The position numbers were made by a program, and so were the translations under genes. This document shows positions 44,427 to 51,810 of a stretch of DNA of 63,160 bases, in pieces. The stretch comes from Streptomyces filipinensis. Lineage in GTDB: Bacteria; Actinomycetota; Actinomycetes; Streptomycetales; Streptomycetaceae. The notes under the pieces are model-generated. The model was not told the DNA's origin, made no database searches, and saw only the letters and a list, made by a program, of their open reading frames with translations. The DNA lies in assembly GCF_014649495.1 (NCBI RefSeq), contig NZ_BMTD01000033.1, forward strand, positions 1 to 63,160, read 5' to 3'. Position 1 is the stretch's first letter. Each line of letters opens with the position of its first letter.

Positions 44427-46565
44427 ATGGACCAGGACATTATCGATGTTGCCCGCATACTCAGACGCCACCTACCTGAACTAGTCGGCGACGAAGCCGG
44501 CACATACGACAACGAGATTAAGGACCTGCTCGCGCAAGCCAGAGACGGCATGGACGTCAGCGACGAGATCATGGCAATTCTGACGCGCCCCAAAGTGAAG
44601 GAGTGGACAAAACAGTCATTCAAGTACCACAGAACACTAAGCTTCCCTGCGACCCCGGAACCAGTTACTGCCCGACGCCCGGACCAGACCGACCGTAGAA
44701 TCTACTACCCACCGGCGCCCCTGTCCGATCCGGTCCTTTCCGGTAAAGACGAACACCCCGTATTGCATGGCGAGGGCACACAACCTCGTAAAGAAGCTCG
44801 GTTTGTCAATGTATTTGTCTCCCGTCCGGGCAGGGAAGGAGCGGTACGCGAACTGGCCGTTTCAACGGACTACGAGGTCTTGTTGAACATTGGCCTGCGC
44901 CTTAATGCGAGCCTCCTGCAGGAGCAGGAGGCAGCTTGGCCTGAGGAGTTGGTGCCTGAGGGGGGCGTGTGGTTGCACGCGGCACTGTTGCTGGACGGAA
45001 TGCAGCAATCCGTAACCGTCCCCCTCTTCCTGCCACCAGATGGAGAGAGCTTCTGTTGTGCCTGTGAGCCTGGCTCTGGACACAGCCGCGAGTGCGCAAG
45101 GCGAAGGTGGGTCCGCTTTGCGATCAAGGCTCCAGAGCAACCGGCCACCGTCCGGGGCGAACTAGTCATCTACTACGAGGCCGCCGCTGTCGTCGCGATC
45201 GAGTTGGAGTTGCCGGTCGCAGAGCCGGGAGCGGCGCCGAAGGCTTCGGTCGTCGGGCGCCTGAGCACAACGTTCAACGACTTGGGCAAACTGACGCGCC
45301 GCACGGCGTCCCTACTGGTGTCGTCGACATCGCAGCGGGTGGTAGTCAACAGCGTAGGCTTCCTGGACAACCCATTCGCGATCAGCGCCGGCGCCGCAGA
45401 CACATCCGCTCTCAATGCCCGCGAGGCCCTCTTCGATAGCCACATCAAGGTGCGCGACGGCCAGTTGTGCTCCCTCTACGACAGCACGTTCAGCAAGACG
45501 AACGCGACCTACGAGACGGATCTGCGTCGTCTGGCTCGCGAGGGCGCCGAGTTGTATTCCCGACTGTTCAGCTCACCGAGCGGTGACCTCACTGTCGCAT
45601 TCTCGCTGCCGTCCCTCTTGCGCCATGAGGCACGCTTGCGCGGTCGCCCGCCGGTACTGCAGATCGTCGATGATCGGTTCGACGAACACGCCATGCTTTG
45701 GTCGATGGTGTACGACCTGCCCGTCGGGGGCGATATTGACCGCTACCAACCGTGCCCGGCGGTGCGCGCGTACGGACCCGAAGGCACGGGCACCCACATT
45801 CCACCTGTCTGCCCCTGGGAGGACCAACACACGGATCAAGGCGACGTGCTGTGTCCATACGGGTTTTGGGGTTTGTCGTGCATCGTGGAACAGCCCCCGA
45901 CAGTCCACCGTGATCTAGAGACGACGGTCTTGAGGGACCCGAAGGAGGTCGCAGTCCTGGCCGCAGTCGGCGGATCGCTGGACGAGCACCTCGCCACTGC
46001 CCACTTGGACCGATTGCGCGCCGGTCCACCCACCTGTGGCCTTTCCATCGCCACAGGTACGAGAGTGGCTGGTGCACTCGGGCCGGAAGCCATGGACATC
46101 GTGTACTTCTACTGTCACTGCGGATACGACGTACGCAGTGACACGGCCGCCGCTGACCGCTACCTCGACCTGGGAGAGGTCAGAATGCAGCCGTTGGACA
46201 TCACCAATTGGGCGAGGACAGAGTGGGATGACCCCCACTGGCCGCGGCGCCGCCCCTTGGTCATCCTCAACGGCTGTCACACCGCCGAAACCACCAGCGG
46301 AACACTGAACAGCTTTGTGCCCGCCTTCACAACATGGGCAGGCGCATCTGGCGTGCTAGGCACCGAGGTAACGCTCGAGCAGGGCCTGGCCGGTTGGGCG
46401 ATGGAGGAACTGCTCACCCGACTGCTGAGTGGCGCCTCCATCGGAGAAGCCCTGCACGGGACCCGATGGGCCATGCTGCGCCGGGGAAACGTCATGGGCC
46501 TGGCGTACACCGCCTACTGTCTCGCCAATCTCACCCTGCGACCGCCGAAGACCAGTCAGGAGTAG
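44427..46565 (+). CDS. CHAT-domain protease with N-terminal adaptor-like helices
   Basis: A 712-residue protein. Residues 1-60 (DQDIIDVARILRRHLPELVG, then EIKDLLAQARDGMD) form a small helical domain resembling effector-associated domains. A beta-rich region (about 120-330) with a CCAC-x-C cluster and a CHAT domain follow. His564 lies in VYFYCHCGYD and Cys617 in PLVILNGCHTAET, consistent with a caspase-type dyad. The C-terminus (GEALHGTRWAMLRRGNVMGL) is typical of CHAT proteins. The ATG at 44427 has CAGGAGG eight bases upstream. A small membrane protein starts 2 bp after the stop and is probably its partner. Likely a protease of a conflict or cell-death module. Confidence 0.7.
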   Translation: MDQDIIDVARILRRHLPELVGDEAGTYDNEIKDLLAQARDGMDVSDEIMAILTRPKVKEWTKQSFKYHRTLSFPATPEPVTARRPDQTDRRIYYPPAPLSDPVLSGKDEHPVLHGEGTQPRKEARFVNVFVSRPGREGAVRELAVSTDYEVLLNIGLRLNASLLQEQEAAWPEELVPEGGVWLHAALLLDGMQQSVTVPLFLPPDGESFCCACEPGSGHSRECARRRWVRFAIKAPEQPATVRGELVIYYEAAAVVAIELELPVAEPGAAPKASVVGRLSTTFNDLGKLTRRTASLLVSSTSQRVVVNSVGFLDNPFAISAGAADTSALNAREALFDSHIKVRDGQLCSLYDSTFSKTNATYETDLRRLAREGAELYSRLFSSPSGDLTVAFSLPSLLRHEARLRGRPPVLQIVDDRFDEHAMLWSMVYDLPVGGDIDRYQPCPAVRAYGPEGTGTHIPPVCPWEDQHTDQGDVLCPYGFWGLSCIVEQPPTVHRDLETTVLRDPKEVAVLAAVGGSLDEHLATAHLDRLRAGPPTCGLSIATGTRVAGALGPEAMDIVYFYCHCGYDVRSDTAAADRYLDLGEVRMQPLDITNWARTEWDDPHWPRRRPLVILNGCHTAETTSGTLNSFVPAFTTWAGASGVLGTEVTLEQGLAGWAMEELLTRLLSGASIGEALHGTRWAMLRRGNVMGLAYTAYCLANLTLRPPKTSQE

Positions 46566-46567
46566 CT

Positions 46568-46924
46568 ATGGGTAGCTCACAGAGTGTCATGTCTGTCGGT
46601 GCCTGCTGCTTCGGCATCGCAATCGGCTACATCACCTATCGCACTCTGGTCCGCGCCGGAAGATCGGCTGTCTCCGACCTGGCTACGGTGGTTACCGCTG
46701 TCGGCGGCGGGGCTGTGACTGGCATGTTTGACCCTCAGCAGGGAGACGTGTTCGGCTGGTACTCCATCGGATTGCTCGTAGGTCTGGCCGTGTTCTTCCT
46801 GCTCTTCTTTGCCATGAATGGGAAGGCAGCCACGGCCGTCTTCATGGGCGCCCCAGACGCCGACCGGCCCCAGAGAGACGAACCTCCGAAAACCACCGGG
46901 TCAGACGTACGTCCGCGCCGCTAA
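46568..46924 (+). CDS. Small membrane protein paired with the CHAT protease
   Basis: A 118-residue protein. Hydrophobic helices lie at about 7-22 (SVGACCFGIAIGYITY), 38-52 (LATVVTAVGGGAVTG) and 64-83 (YSIGLLVGLAVFFLLFFAM). The C-terminal 35 residues are soluble, charged and Pro-rich. It starts 2 bp after the CHAT gene. A membrane protein next to a caspase-like protease could be a cleavage-activated pore (gasdermin-like logic) or an anchor; no gasdermin fold can be recognised at this size. Function is otherwise unknown. Confidence 0.6.
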   Translation: MGSSQSVMSVGACCFGIAIGYITYRTLVRAGRSAVSDLATVVTAVGGGAVTGMFDPQQGDVFGWYSIGLLVGLAVFFLLFFAMNGKAATAVFMGAPDADRPQRDEPPKTTGSDVRPRR

Positions 46925-46995
46925 CCGGAGATGCGCAACTCGCCGTTGCCGAGGCAGGTGTGGCGGCGAATGTGAGGGTCAGAGCATCTGTTCAC

Positions 46996-48036
46996 CTACC
47001 TCGTGACGGCCAGGCGCGCGGCCTGAGGATCGACCCACCGGCAGGTCCAGTGCAGGTCCCCGGACTCCGGGCAGGCCTCCCATGACCTGACCAGTCCAGT
47101 CCGGGCCAGCCGGTCGAGCATGTCGAGCAGCTCAGTGGGGTGCGTTCCGCAGGCGCGCGTCATCTGGTCGAGTTCGGTCAGGCCGGAGCCGGTTTCGGGA
47201 CCGGTGTGTGCCGCAAGGTAGACGACGGCTAGTTGCAGCAGTGGCCCGATGGCCTCTGCCCCGGCCGGGGAGCCGGCGCGCAGCGCCCAGTCCGCGGCCT
47301 GCACACGGTCGGGGCGGGCTGGGGCCTGGCCGAGCACTGTGATGTCGAGCAGTTCGGCGACGACCTCGCCGGCGGAGCATGCGGGGGCGATACGCAGCCA
47401 TCGCGCGTGTTCCAACTCGTGCCAAGGGTCCGGACTGTTGAGACGGAGGCTGCGCGGGATGCCCTGGGGCAGCCGGACGTGCATGGTGGCGTTCATGCGC
47501 AGGGCGCACTGCAGAGCGAGCAGGCGTGCGGCGGGCGAGACACCTGGCGGAAGTGCGGCGGCCAGGTAGTTGAGCATTTCGCGTACGCGGGTCTGTTCAC
47601 CCGGGCCTCTGGCGCGCCGCTTGCGCCGCCGAGCGGTGGACGGTTGCGGCGACGTGCGGGCGGGGGTGGTGTCGGGTACGACGGCGGCCTGGGCGGTCGC
47701 GGCGGCGCAGGTACTGCAGGCGTCGGCGAGTCGCCATACTCGTCCGCCGCGTTCACAGGCGAGGAGAAGGCGGATGGGGCCGTCGCAGCCACGGTGGCGG
47801 GGGTGCCAGCGGCAGCCGCGTTCGTGGCACTGGCAGATCCTCAGGTGGGGCGGGACGAGGTCGCTGCGTGCGTGGCGTGCGAGGTGGGTGAGGGCGGCCG
47901 AGCGGGCGGAAGCCGCGGCGACCTGTCCGCCGGCGTGCGGGCATTGTGGGCAGACCAGGACGAGCCCGCCGGGGTGCGAGCGCAGTTCCACGGTCCAGGC
48001 GCGTGGCGTCGCCGGGCATGTTGTGCGCTGCCTCAT
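46996..48036 (-). CDS. Streptomyces plasmid-type protein with Cys motifs, unknown function
   Basis: A 346-residue protein. The N-terminal part has CPQC near residue 30, further Cys/His residues (CQCHERGCRWHPRHRGCDGP) and CSTC, which may bind metal. A basic linker (TARRRKRRARGPGEQ) precedes a helical C-terminal domain whose end (ELDQMTRACGTHPTELLDML) looks like a winged helix. The ATG at 48036 has GGGAGGAAC upstream; the frame stays open far beyond (to 48492), but that part antisenses the regulator gene and is not protein-like. It is divergent from the XRE regulator across the three palindromes and is probably controlled by it. Confidence 0.55.
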   Translation of the reverse strand: MRQRTTCPATPRAWTVELRSHPGGLVLVCPQCPHAGGQVAAASARSAALTHLARHARSDLVPPHLRICQCHERGCRWHPRHRGCDGPIRLLLACERGGRVWRLADACSTCAAATAQAAVVPDTTPARTSPQPSTARRRKRRARGPGEQTRVREMLNYLAAALPPGVSPAARLLALQCALRMNATMHVRLPQGIPRSLRLNSPDPWHELEHARWLRIAPACSAGEVVAELLDITVLGQAPARPDRVQAADWALRAGSPAGAEAIGPLLQLAVVYLAAHTGPETGSGLTELDQMTRACGTHPTELLDMLDRLARTGLVRSWEACPESGDLHWTCRWVDPQAARLAVTR

Positions 48037-48103
48037 GGGCGCGTGTTCCTCCCTGTGCTTGCGCGCCGGTCCCTTCAGGGGCTGTGGGCGGCCACTCACC
48101 ATA

Positions 48104-48184
48104 GGGCAGACCTCTGCCCTCTCGCTGTGCCGCGACCTGCAGAAATAGGGCAGAGTTCTGCACTGACAGGGCAGGGGTCTGCCC
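48104..48184. promoter_or_regulatory. Three palindromic operators GGGCAGAnnTCTGCCC
   Basis: Perfect or near-perfect palindromes lie at 48104-48119 (GGGCAGACCTCTGCCC), 48148-48163 (GGGCAGAGTTCTGCAC) and 48169-48184 (GGGCAGGGGTCTGCCC). Their centres are 44 and 21 bp apart, about four and two helical turns, so bound dimers would sit on one face. The last ends 14 bp before the regulator's GTG. Autoregulation of the XRE gene and control of the divergent gene are the obvious roles. Confidence 0.7.
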
Positions 48185-48198
48185 CGTCGGATGGACGG

Positions 48199-48462
48199 GT
48201 GACGATCTTGCCGCCCGATCCCGACCTCAACGCGCTGCGCTTGGAACTCGCGCGCCTGCGGGCCGTGCGCGGATGGACCTATGACGAGCTTGCCGCCCGC
48301 AGCGGCCTGGCCAGGCGCACCCTCATCGAAATCGAGCAGGGGCGCACCATCGGCACCTTGAAGACCTGGCACGCCCTTGCCCACGCCCTGGACACCCCGC
48401 TCGACGAGCTCTTCAGCACGCTGTGCCGCGGGCACGATCTGCCCGGGCCGAGTGAAGGCTGA
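48199..48462 (+). CDS. XRE-family HTH regulator
   Basis: An 87-residue protein that is almost all HTH domain: LRLELARLRAVRGWTYDELA, then ARSGLARRTLIEIEQGRTIG and TLKTWHALAHALDTPLDELF. This is the compact Cro/C1-type fold with the usual recognition-helix layout. The GTG at 48199 lies 14 bp after the third palindromic operator, which indicates autorepression. Divergent placement suggests control of the gene at 46996-48036, and possibly of the DUF6083 gene downstream. Confidence 0.75.
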   Translation: MTILPPDPDLNALRLELARLRAVRGWTYDELAARSGLARRTLIEIEQGRTIGTLKTWHALAHALDTPLDELFSTLCRGHDLPGPSEG

Positions 48463-48622
48463 TACCCGGTCCGAGCGGCCGCCGCGGATCACTCAAACCA
48501 GCGAGACGACCTCGAACGCACAATCGGCCTTTCGTACCCCCGTTGCATCGCGTGCGGCCGGGTAGGTGACCTGGCGGCAGCGCTGCCGTGGATGCCGCGT
48601 GTTGGCTGGCAGGTTCGCGCGC

Positions 48623-49510
48623 ATGCGCTCCACACCTCCCGCCTCCCGCCACTGGGACGGCAGCCCGGTCCTCGCCCACCGCGTGCGCCGCTCCCTACAG
48701 GTCTGCCCCGACGGCGTCAGCCGACTGCTGCGCTGCGGCCAAAGCGGCCGGTACCGCGACTGCGGCAACCGGATCGAGTGGTACCACCGCAGCACTGAGC
48801 GGGCCGTCCGTCTCCATCCCCAAGAACTGCCAGCCACCCGGGTGCCCGCCGTGTGCCGCTGGCACGTAAGCTCCGGCGTGGCCCACCCGGCCGGAGACGG
48901 CAGCAGCTGGTGCCGTCTGCCGCACGCCGTCGTCTGCCCCACCCGGGACACGCCCCCCACTCCCCCCGAACTCGCCGGACTGCGCCGGTCTCTGGCCGTG
49001 GACACCCGCCGTCTGATCGACGCCGGCGTCTTCACCCCTCCCCCGGCTTCGCCGGACGGCCCGGCATCCCAGCAGGCCGTCTGCCGACCGGCCCGGCCCA
49101 GCGTGCAGCTGCTGTATCTCCGCTACCTCGCCTCCCAGCCGGTGGAGGAGATCCAGTGCGTAGCGCAGACCCGGCGCCGCGATCGCTGCACCAGCCCGCT
49201 ATTCACCCCCGGCGCTCCGGCCTGCGCCTGGGCGCTGGTCCCGGCCACCGCATCAAGCGGTCAACTGGCCCTGCCCGCTGAGGTCATGGCGGTCTACGAC
49301 CTCAACCTTGTCCCCTACGCCGAGCAGCTGCGCTGGCGCGCGCAGCGCTGTCCGCAGCACGCCGCCGCACCTACGGCCGCCGACCTGGCGGTGGCCGACT
49401 GGGAGCCCTTCGACCCGCTGCGCCACCACGAGCACATCCACACCCGCCTGCCCGCCACTACCCGACGCCCCCGGTCTGCGGACCGCGCACGGCACACTGC
49501 CCGGCCGTGA
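48623..49510 (+). CDS. DUF6083-like protein
   Basis: A 295-residue protein resembling a family that is common in Streptomyces: HWDGSPVLAHRVRRSLQV, then CGNRIEWYHR, then RWHVSSGVAHPAGDGSSWCR, then RPSVQLLYLRYLASQPVEEI and QTRRRDRCTSPLF, then EQLRWRAQRCPQHA. Paired Cys and His residues suggest two or three zinc sites. The role of this family is unknown; its members often occur on plasmids and mobile islands. The ATG at 48623 is chosen because conserved sequence begins there; the frame is open from 48566. The stop overlaps the next gene's start (GTGA). Confidence 0.65.
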   Translation: MRSTPPASRHWDGSPVLAHRVRRSLQVCPDGVSRLLRCGQSGRYRDCGNRIEWYHRSTERAVRLHPQELPATRVPAVCRWHVSSGVAHPAGDGSSWCRLPHAVVCPTRDTPPTPPELAGLRRSLAVDTRRLIDAGVFTPPPASPDGPASQQAVCRPARPSVQLLYLRYLASQPVEEIQCVAQTRRRDRCTSPLFTPGAPACAWALVPATASSGQLALPAEVMAVYDLNLVPYAEQLRWRAQRCPQHAAAPTAADLAVADWEPFDPLRHHEHIHTRLPATTRRPRSADRARHTARP

Positions 49511-49996
49511 CGTCGCACCACGCCGTCGAGATCCTTTTGACCCGGCCCGCCGCTCCCGGCGAACTCCGCCAGGCGCGCTGCGGTGTATGCCTGGCCGCGA
49601 GTGCGGACCGCACCCGGCTGATGGCGGTCTGCAGCGCCCGCAGGTCCGGTGGCGCCCTGCAGGTGCTGCGGCGCCGGCTGGACACGCGCCTGCCGGTCGA
49701 GGTCCTGACCACGCACTACCCCGACCGGCACGGCCAGGTCCTGCTCAACGTCGCCCTGGACCACTCCGCCGAGGGGGCCCTGCGCCAGGCTGCGGCCGTC
49801 CTGGGGCAGCGTCCCCAGGAGGCTGCTGCGGCGGCGGGTGACCGCGACCCAGGCCTGGGACGAGCAGGAACGCGCCCGGCGCCTGGAGGTCCGGCTCGAG
49901 AGTCTGCTCGCCAACCACCAGCCCGAAGAAGTCCTGGCCTGCATGGCCGGCCTCCTGCACAGCCGCCGGCACCATCCCGCCCGCACAGCGCCGTAA
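49507..49996 (+). pseudogene. Frameshifted small gene after DUF6083
   Basis: The GTG overlaps the DUF6083 stop. The frame is protein-like for about 105 codons (MTSHHAVEILLTRPAAPGEL, then CGVCLAASADRTRLMAVCSA, then VEVLTTHYPDRHGQVLLNVA). Near 49815-49823 coding character moves to the +1 frame (LLRRRVTATQAWDEQERARR, then LLANHQPEEVLACMAGLLHS), ending at TAA 49994-49996. The unshifted frame instead runs on through the helicase gene as compositional noise. Explanations are a one-base insertion (pseudogene or sequencing error) or programmed +1 frameshifting at CCCCAGGAGGCTG. Function unknown. Confidence 0.6.
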
Positions 49997-50068
49997 CCCC
50001 GTCTGCCGTGTCGCTCCCGACGCGGCGGCTGCAGGCGCCCCTGATCCTCTTCATCTTCCGCGGAGCCC

Positions 50069-51559
50069 TTGTTGCACACGCCCACCGACGAACAGGCCCA
50101 CGCCGTCGACGCCTTCCGGGCCGGTCACCATCTCGTCCTGCAGGCCGGCGCCGGGACGGGAAAGACCAGCACGCTCACCCTGCTCGCCGCCAGCACCCTC
50201 AGCCGCGGCCGCTATCTCGCCTTCAACAAGGACATCGCGCGCGACGCCGCCGCTCGCTTCCCGCGCACGGTGGTGTGCAAGACCGCCCACGCCACGGCCT
50301 ACGCCGCCCTCGGCCACCGCTACACAAGCCGGCTCAACAGCCCCCGCCAGCCGGCCTGGAAGACCGGCCAGGCACTCGGCATCACCCGCCCGCTGCGCAT
50401 CGGCGATCACGAGATCAGCCCCCGGACGCTCTCCCACACCGTGCTGCGCACCGTCACCCGCTACTGCCACTCCGCCGACCGCATCCTGGCCCGCCACCAC
50501 GTACCGCACCTGCGCGGCCTCAACACCCCTGGCGAACGCGCCCAGCTCGCCCACGAGGTCCTGCCGTTCGCCCTCAAGGCCTGGGCCGACCTGCACAACC
50601 CCGAGACAGGTGTAGTCCGCTTCGAACACGACCACTACCTGAAGATGTGGGCCCTGACCGAGCCGACCATCGACGCCGACTTCCTCCTCCTCGACGAAGC
50701 CCAGGACACCAACCCCGTCCTCGAGGAGGTCTTCACCGCCCAGCGCCGCCATGCCCAGCTCGTCATGGCCGGCGACTCCGCCCAGGCCATCTACGGCTGG
50801 CGCGGCGCCCGGGACGTGATGACCGGCTTCGACGCCACTCCCCTCACCCTGACCCGCTCCTTCCGCTTCGGCCCTTTGATCGCCGAGGAGGCCAACCGGT
50901 GGCTCACGCTGGCCGACGCCCCCATCCGCCTGACCGGCACCGACACCATCCCCACCGAGGTCGGCAGCCTCAACCGGCCGGACGCAGTGCTGTGCCGCAC
51001 CAACATCGGCGCCATGGCCGAAGTCATGCGCCTGCTCACCGCCGGCCACCGCGTCGCCCTCACCCGCGGCGGCCAGCAACTCGCCGCACTCGCCCTCGCG
51101 GCCCGCGACCTCAAGGACGGCCGCCGCACCTCCCACCCCGAACTCGTACTCTTCGCCTCCTGGGGAGAGTTGCAGGACTATGCGGCACACGACCCCGCCG
51201 GACGCGACCTCCAACCCTTCGTCGACCTCGTCGACACCCACGGCCCCGACGCCATCCTCACCGCAGTCGACCAACTCACCGACGAGACCCACGCCGACGT
51301 CACCGTCTCCACCGCCCACACCGCCAAAGGCCGCGAATGGCCCACCATCCGAATCGCCGACGACTTCCCCCCGCCCAGGGACACCGACCAGCACGACAGC
51401 CAAGGACGCCCCATCCCCGAACCCGTCAGCGACACCGACGCCCGCCTCGCCTACGTCGCCGTCACCCGCGCCCGCCACCACCTCGACCTCGGCGGCCTCT
51501 CCTGGATCAACACCCACCCCACCGCCCCGAGCTCGCCCCTGCCCACCGGACACGCCTGA
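50069..51559 (+). CDS. UvrD/PcrA-like superfamily 1 helicase
   Basis: A 496-residue helicase. Motif I is QAGAGTGKTST (25-35), motif II LLLDEAQDTNP (about 210-220), motif III/Q region MAGDSAQAIYGWRGA (about 236-250), motif V VSTAHTAKGREW (about 411-422) and motif VI LAYVAVTRARH (about 463-473). It is shorter than full UvrD and resembles compact UvrD/FBH1-type helicases. It should unwind DNA 3' to 5', perhaps in plasmid replication or recombination. The start is one of two adjacent TTG codons (50069 or 50072). It follows the frameshifted small gene by 72 bp. Confidence 0.8.
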   Translation: MLHTPTDEQAHAVDAFRAGHHLVLQAGAGTGKTSTLTLLAASTLSRGRYLAFNKDIARDAAARFPRTVVCKTAHATAYAALGHRYTSRLNSPRQPAWKTGQALGITRPLRIGDHEISPRTLSHTVLRTVTRYCHSADRILARHHVPHLRGLNTPGERAQLAHEVLPFALKAWADLHNPETGVVRFEHDHYLKMWALTEPTIDADFLLLDEAQDTNPVLEEVFTAQRRHAQLVMAGDSAQAIYGWRGARDVMTGFDATPLTLTRSFRFGPLIAEEANRWLTLADAPIRLTGTDTIPTEVGSLNRPDAVLCRTNIGAMAEVMRLLTAGHRVALTRGGQQLAALALAARDLKDGRRTSHPELVLFASWGELQDYAAHDPAGRDLQPFVDLVDTHGPDAILTAVDQLTDETHADVTVSTAHTAKGREWPTIRIADDFPPPRDTDQHDSQGRPIPEPVSDTDARLAYVAVTRARHHLDLGGLSWINTHPTAPSSPLPTGHA

Positions 51560-51810
51560 CATCGAAGAGCAGCCCGACCGGGACGACTGCACACGCCATT
51601 GCCCGTTCCGAATGTCCGCACGTCCCTCGCCGACTGGCTTACACGTCCGGCACCCTGAGGAGGCGGGCGGATGCCCGATCCCATGTGCTGTTGGTGACGG
51701 ACCCTATGCCGCATCGACGTCTTCGAAGAAGGAGATTGTCGGCGCGAGGCAGACTTCAAGCGTTGCTACCGCAACTGAAGCAACGGTTGGTTCGGGGCGT
51801 CCACCATGTC

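Noticed and set aside
46996..48492. N-terminal extension of the 346-residue protein to 498 residues
   Set aside because: The added part runs antisense to the XRE regulator gene and its operators and has no protein-like composition; a good ribosome-binding site supports the ATG at 48036.
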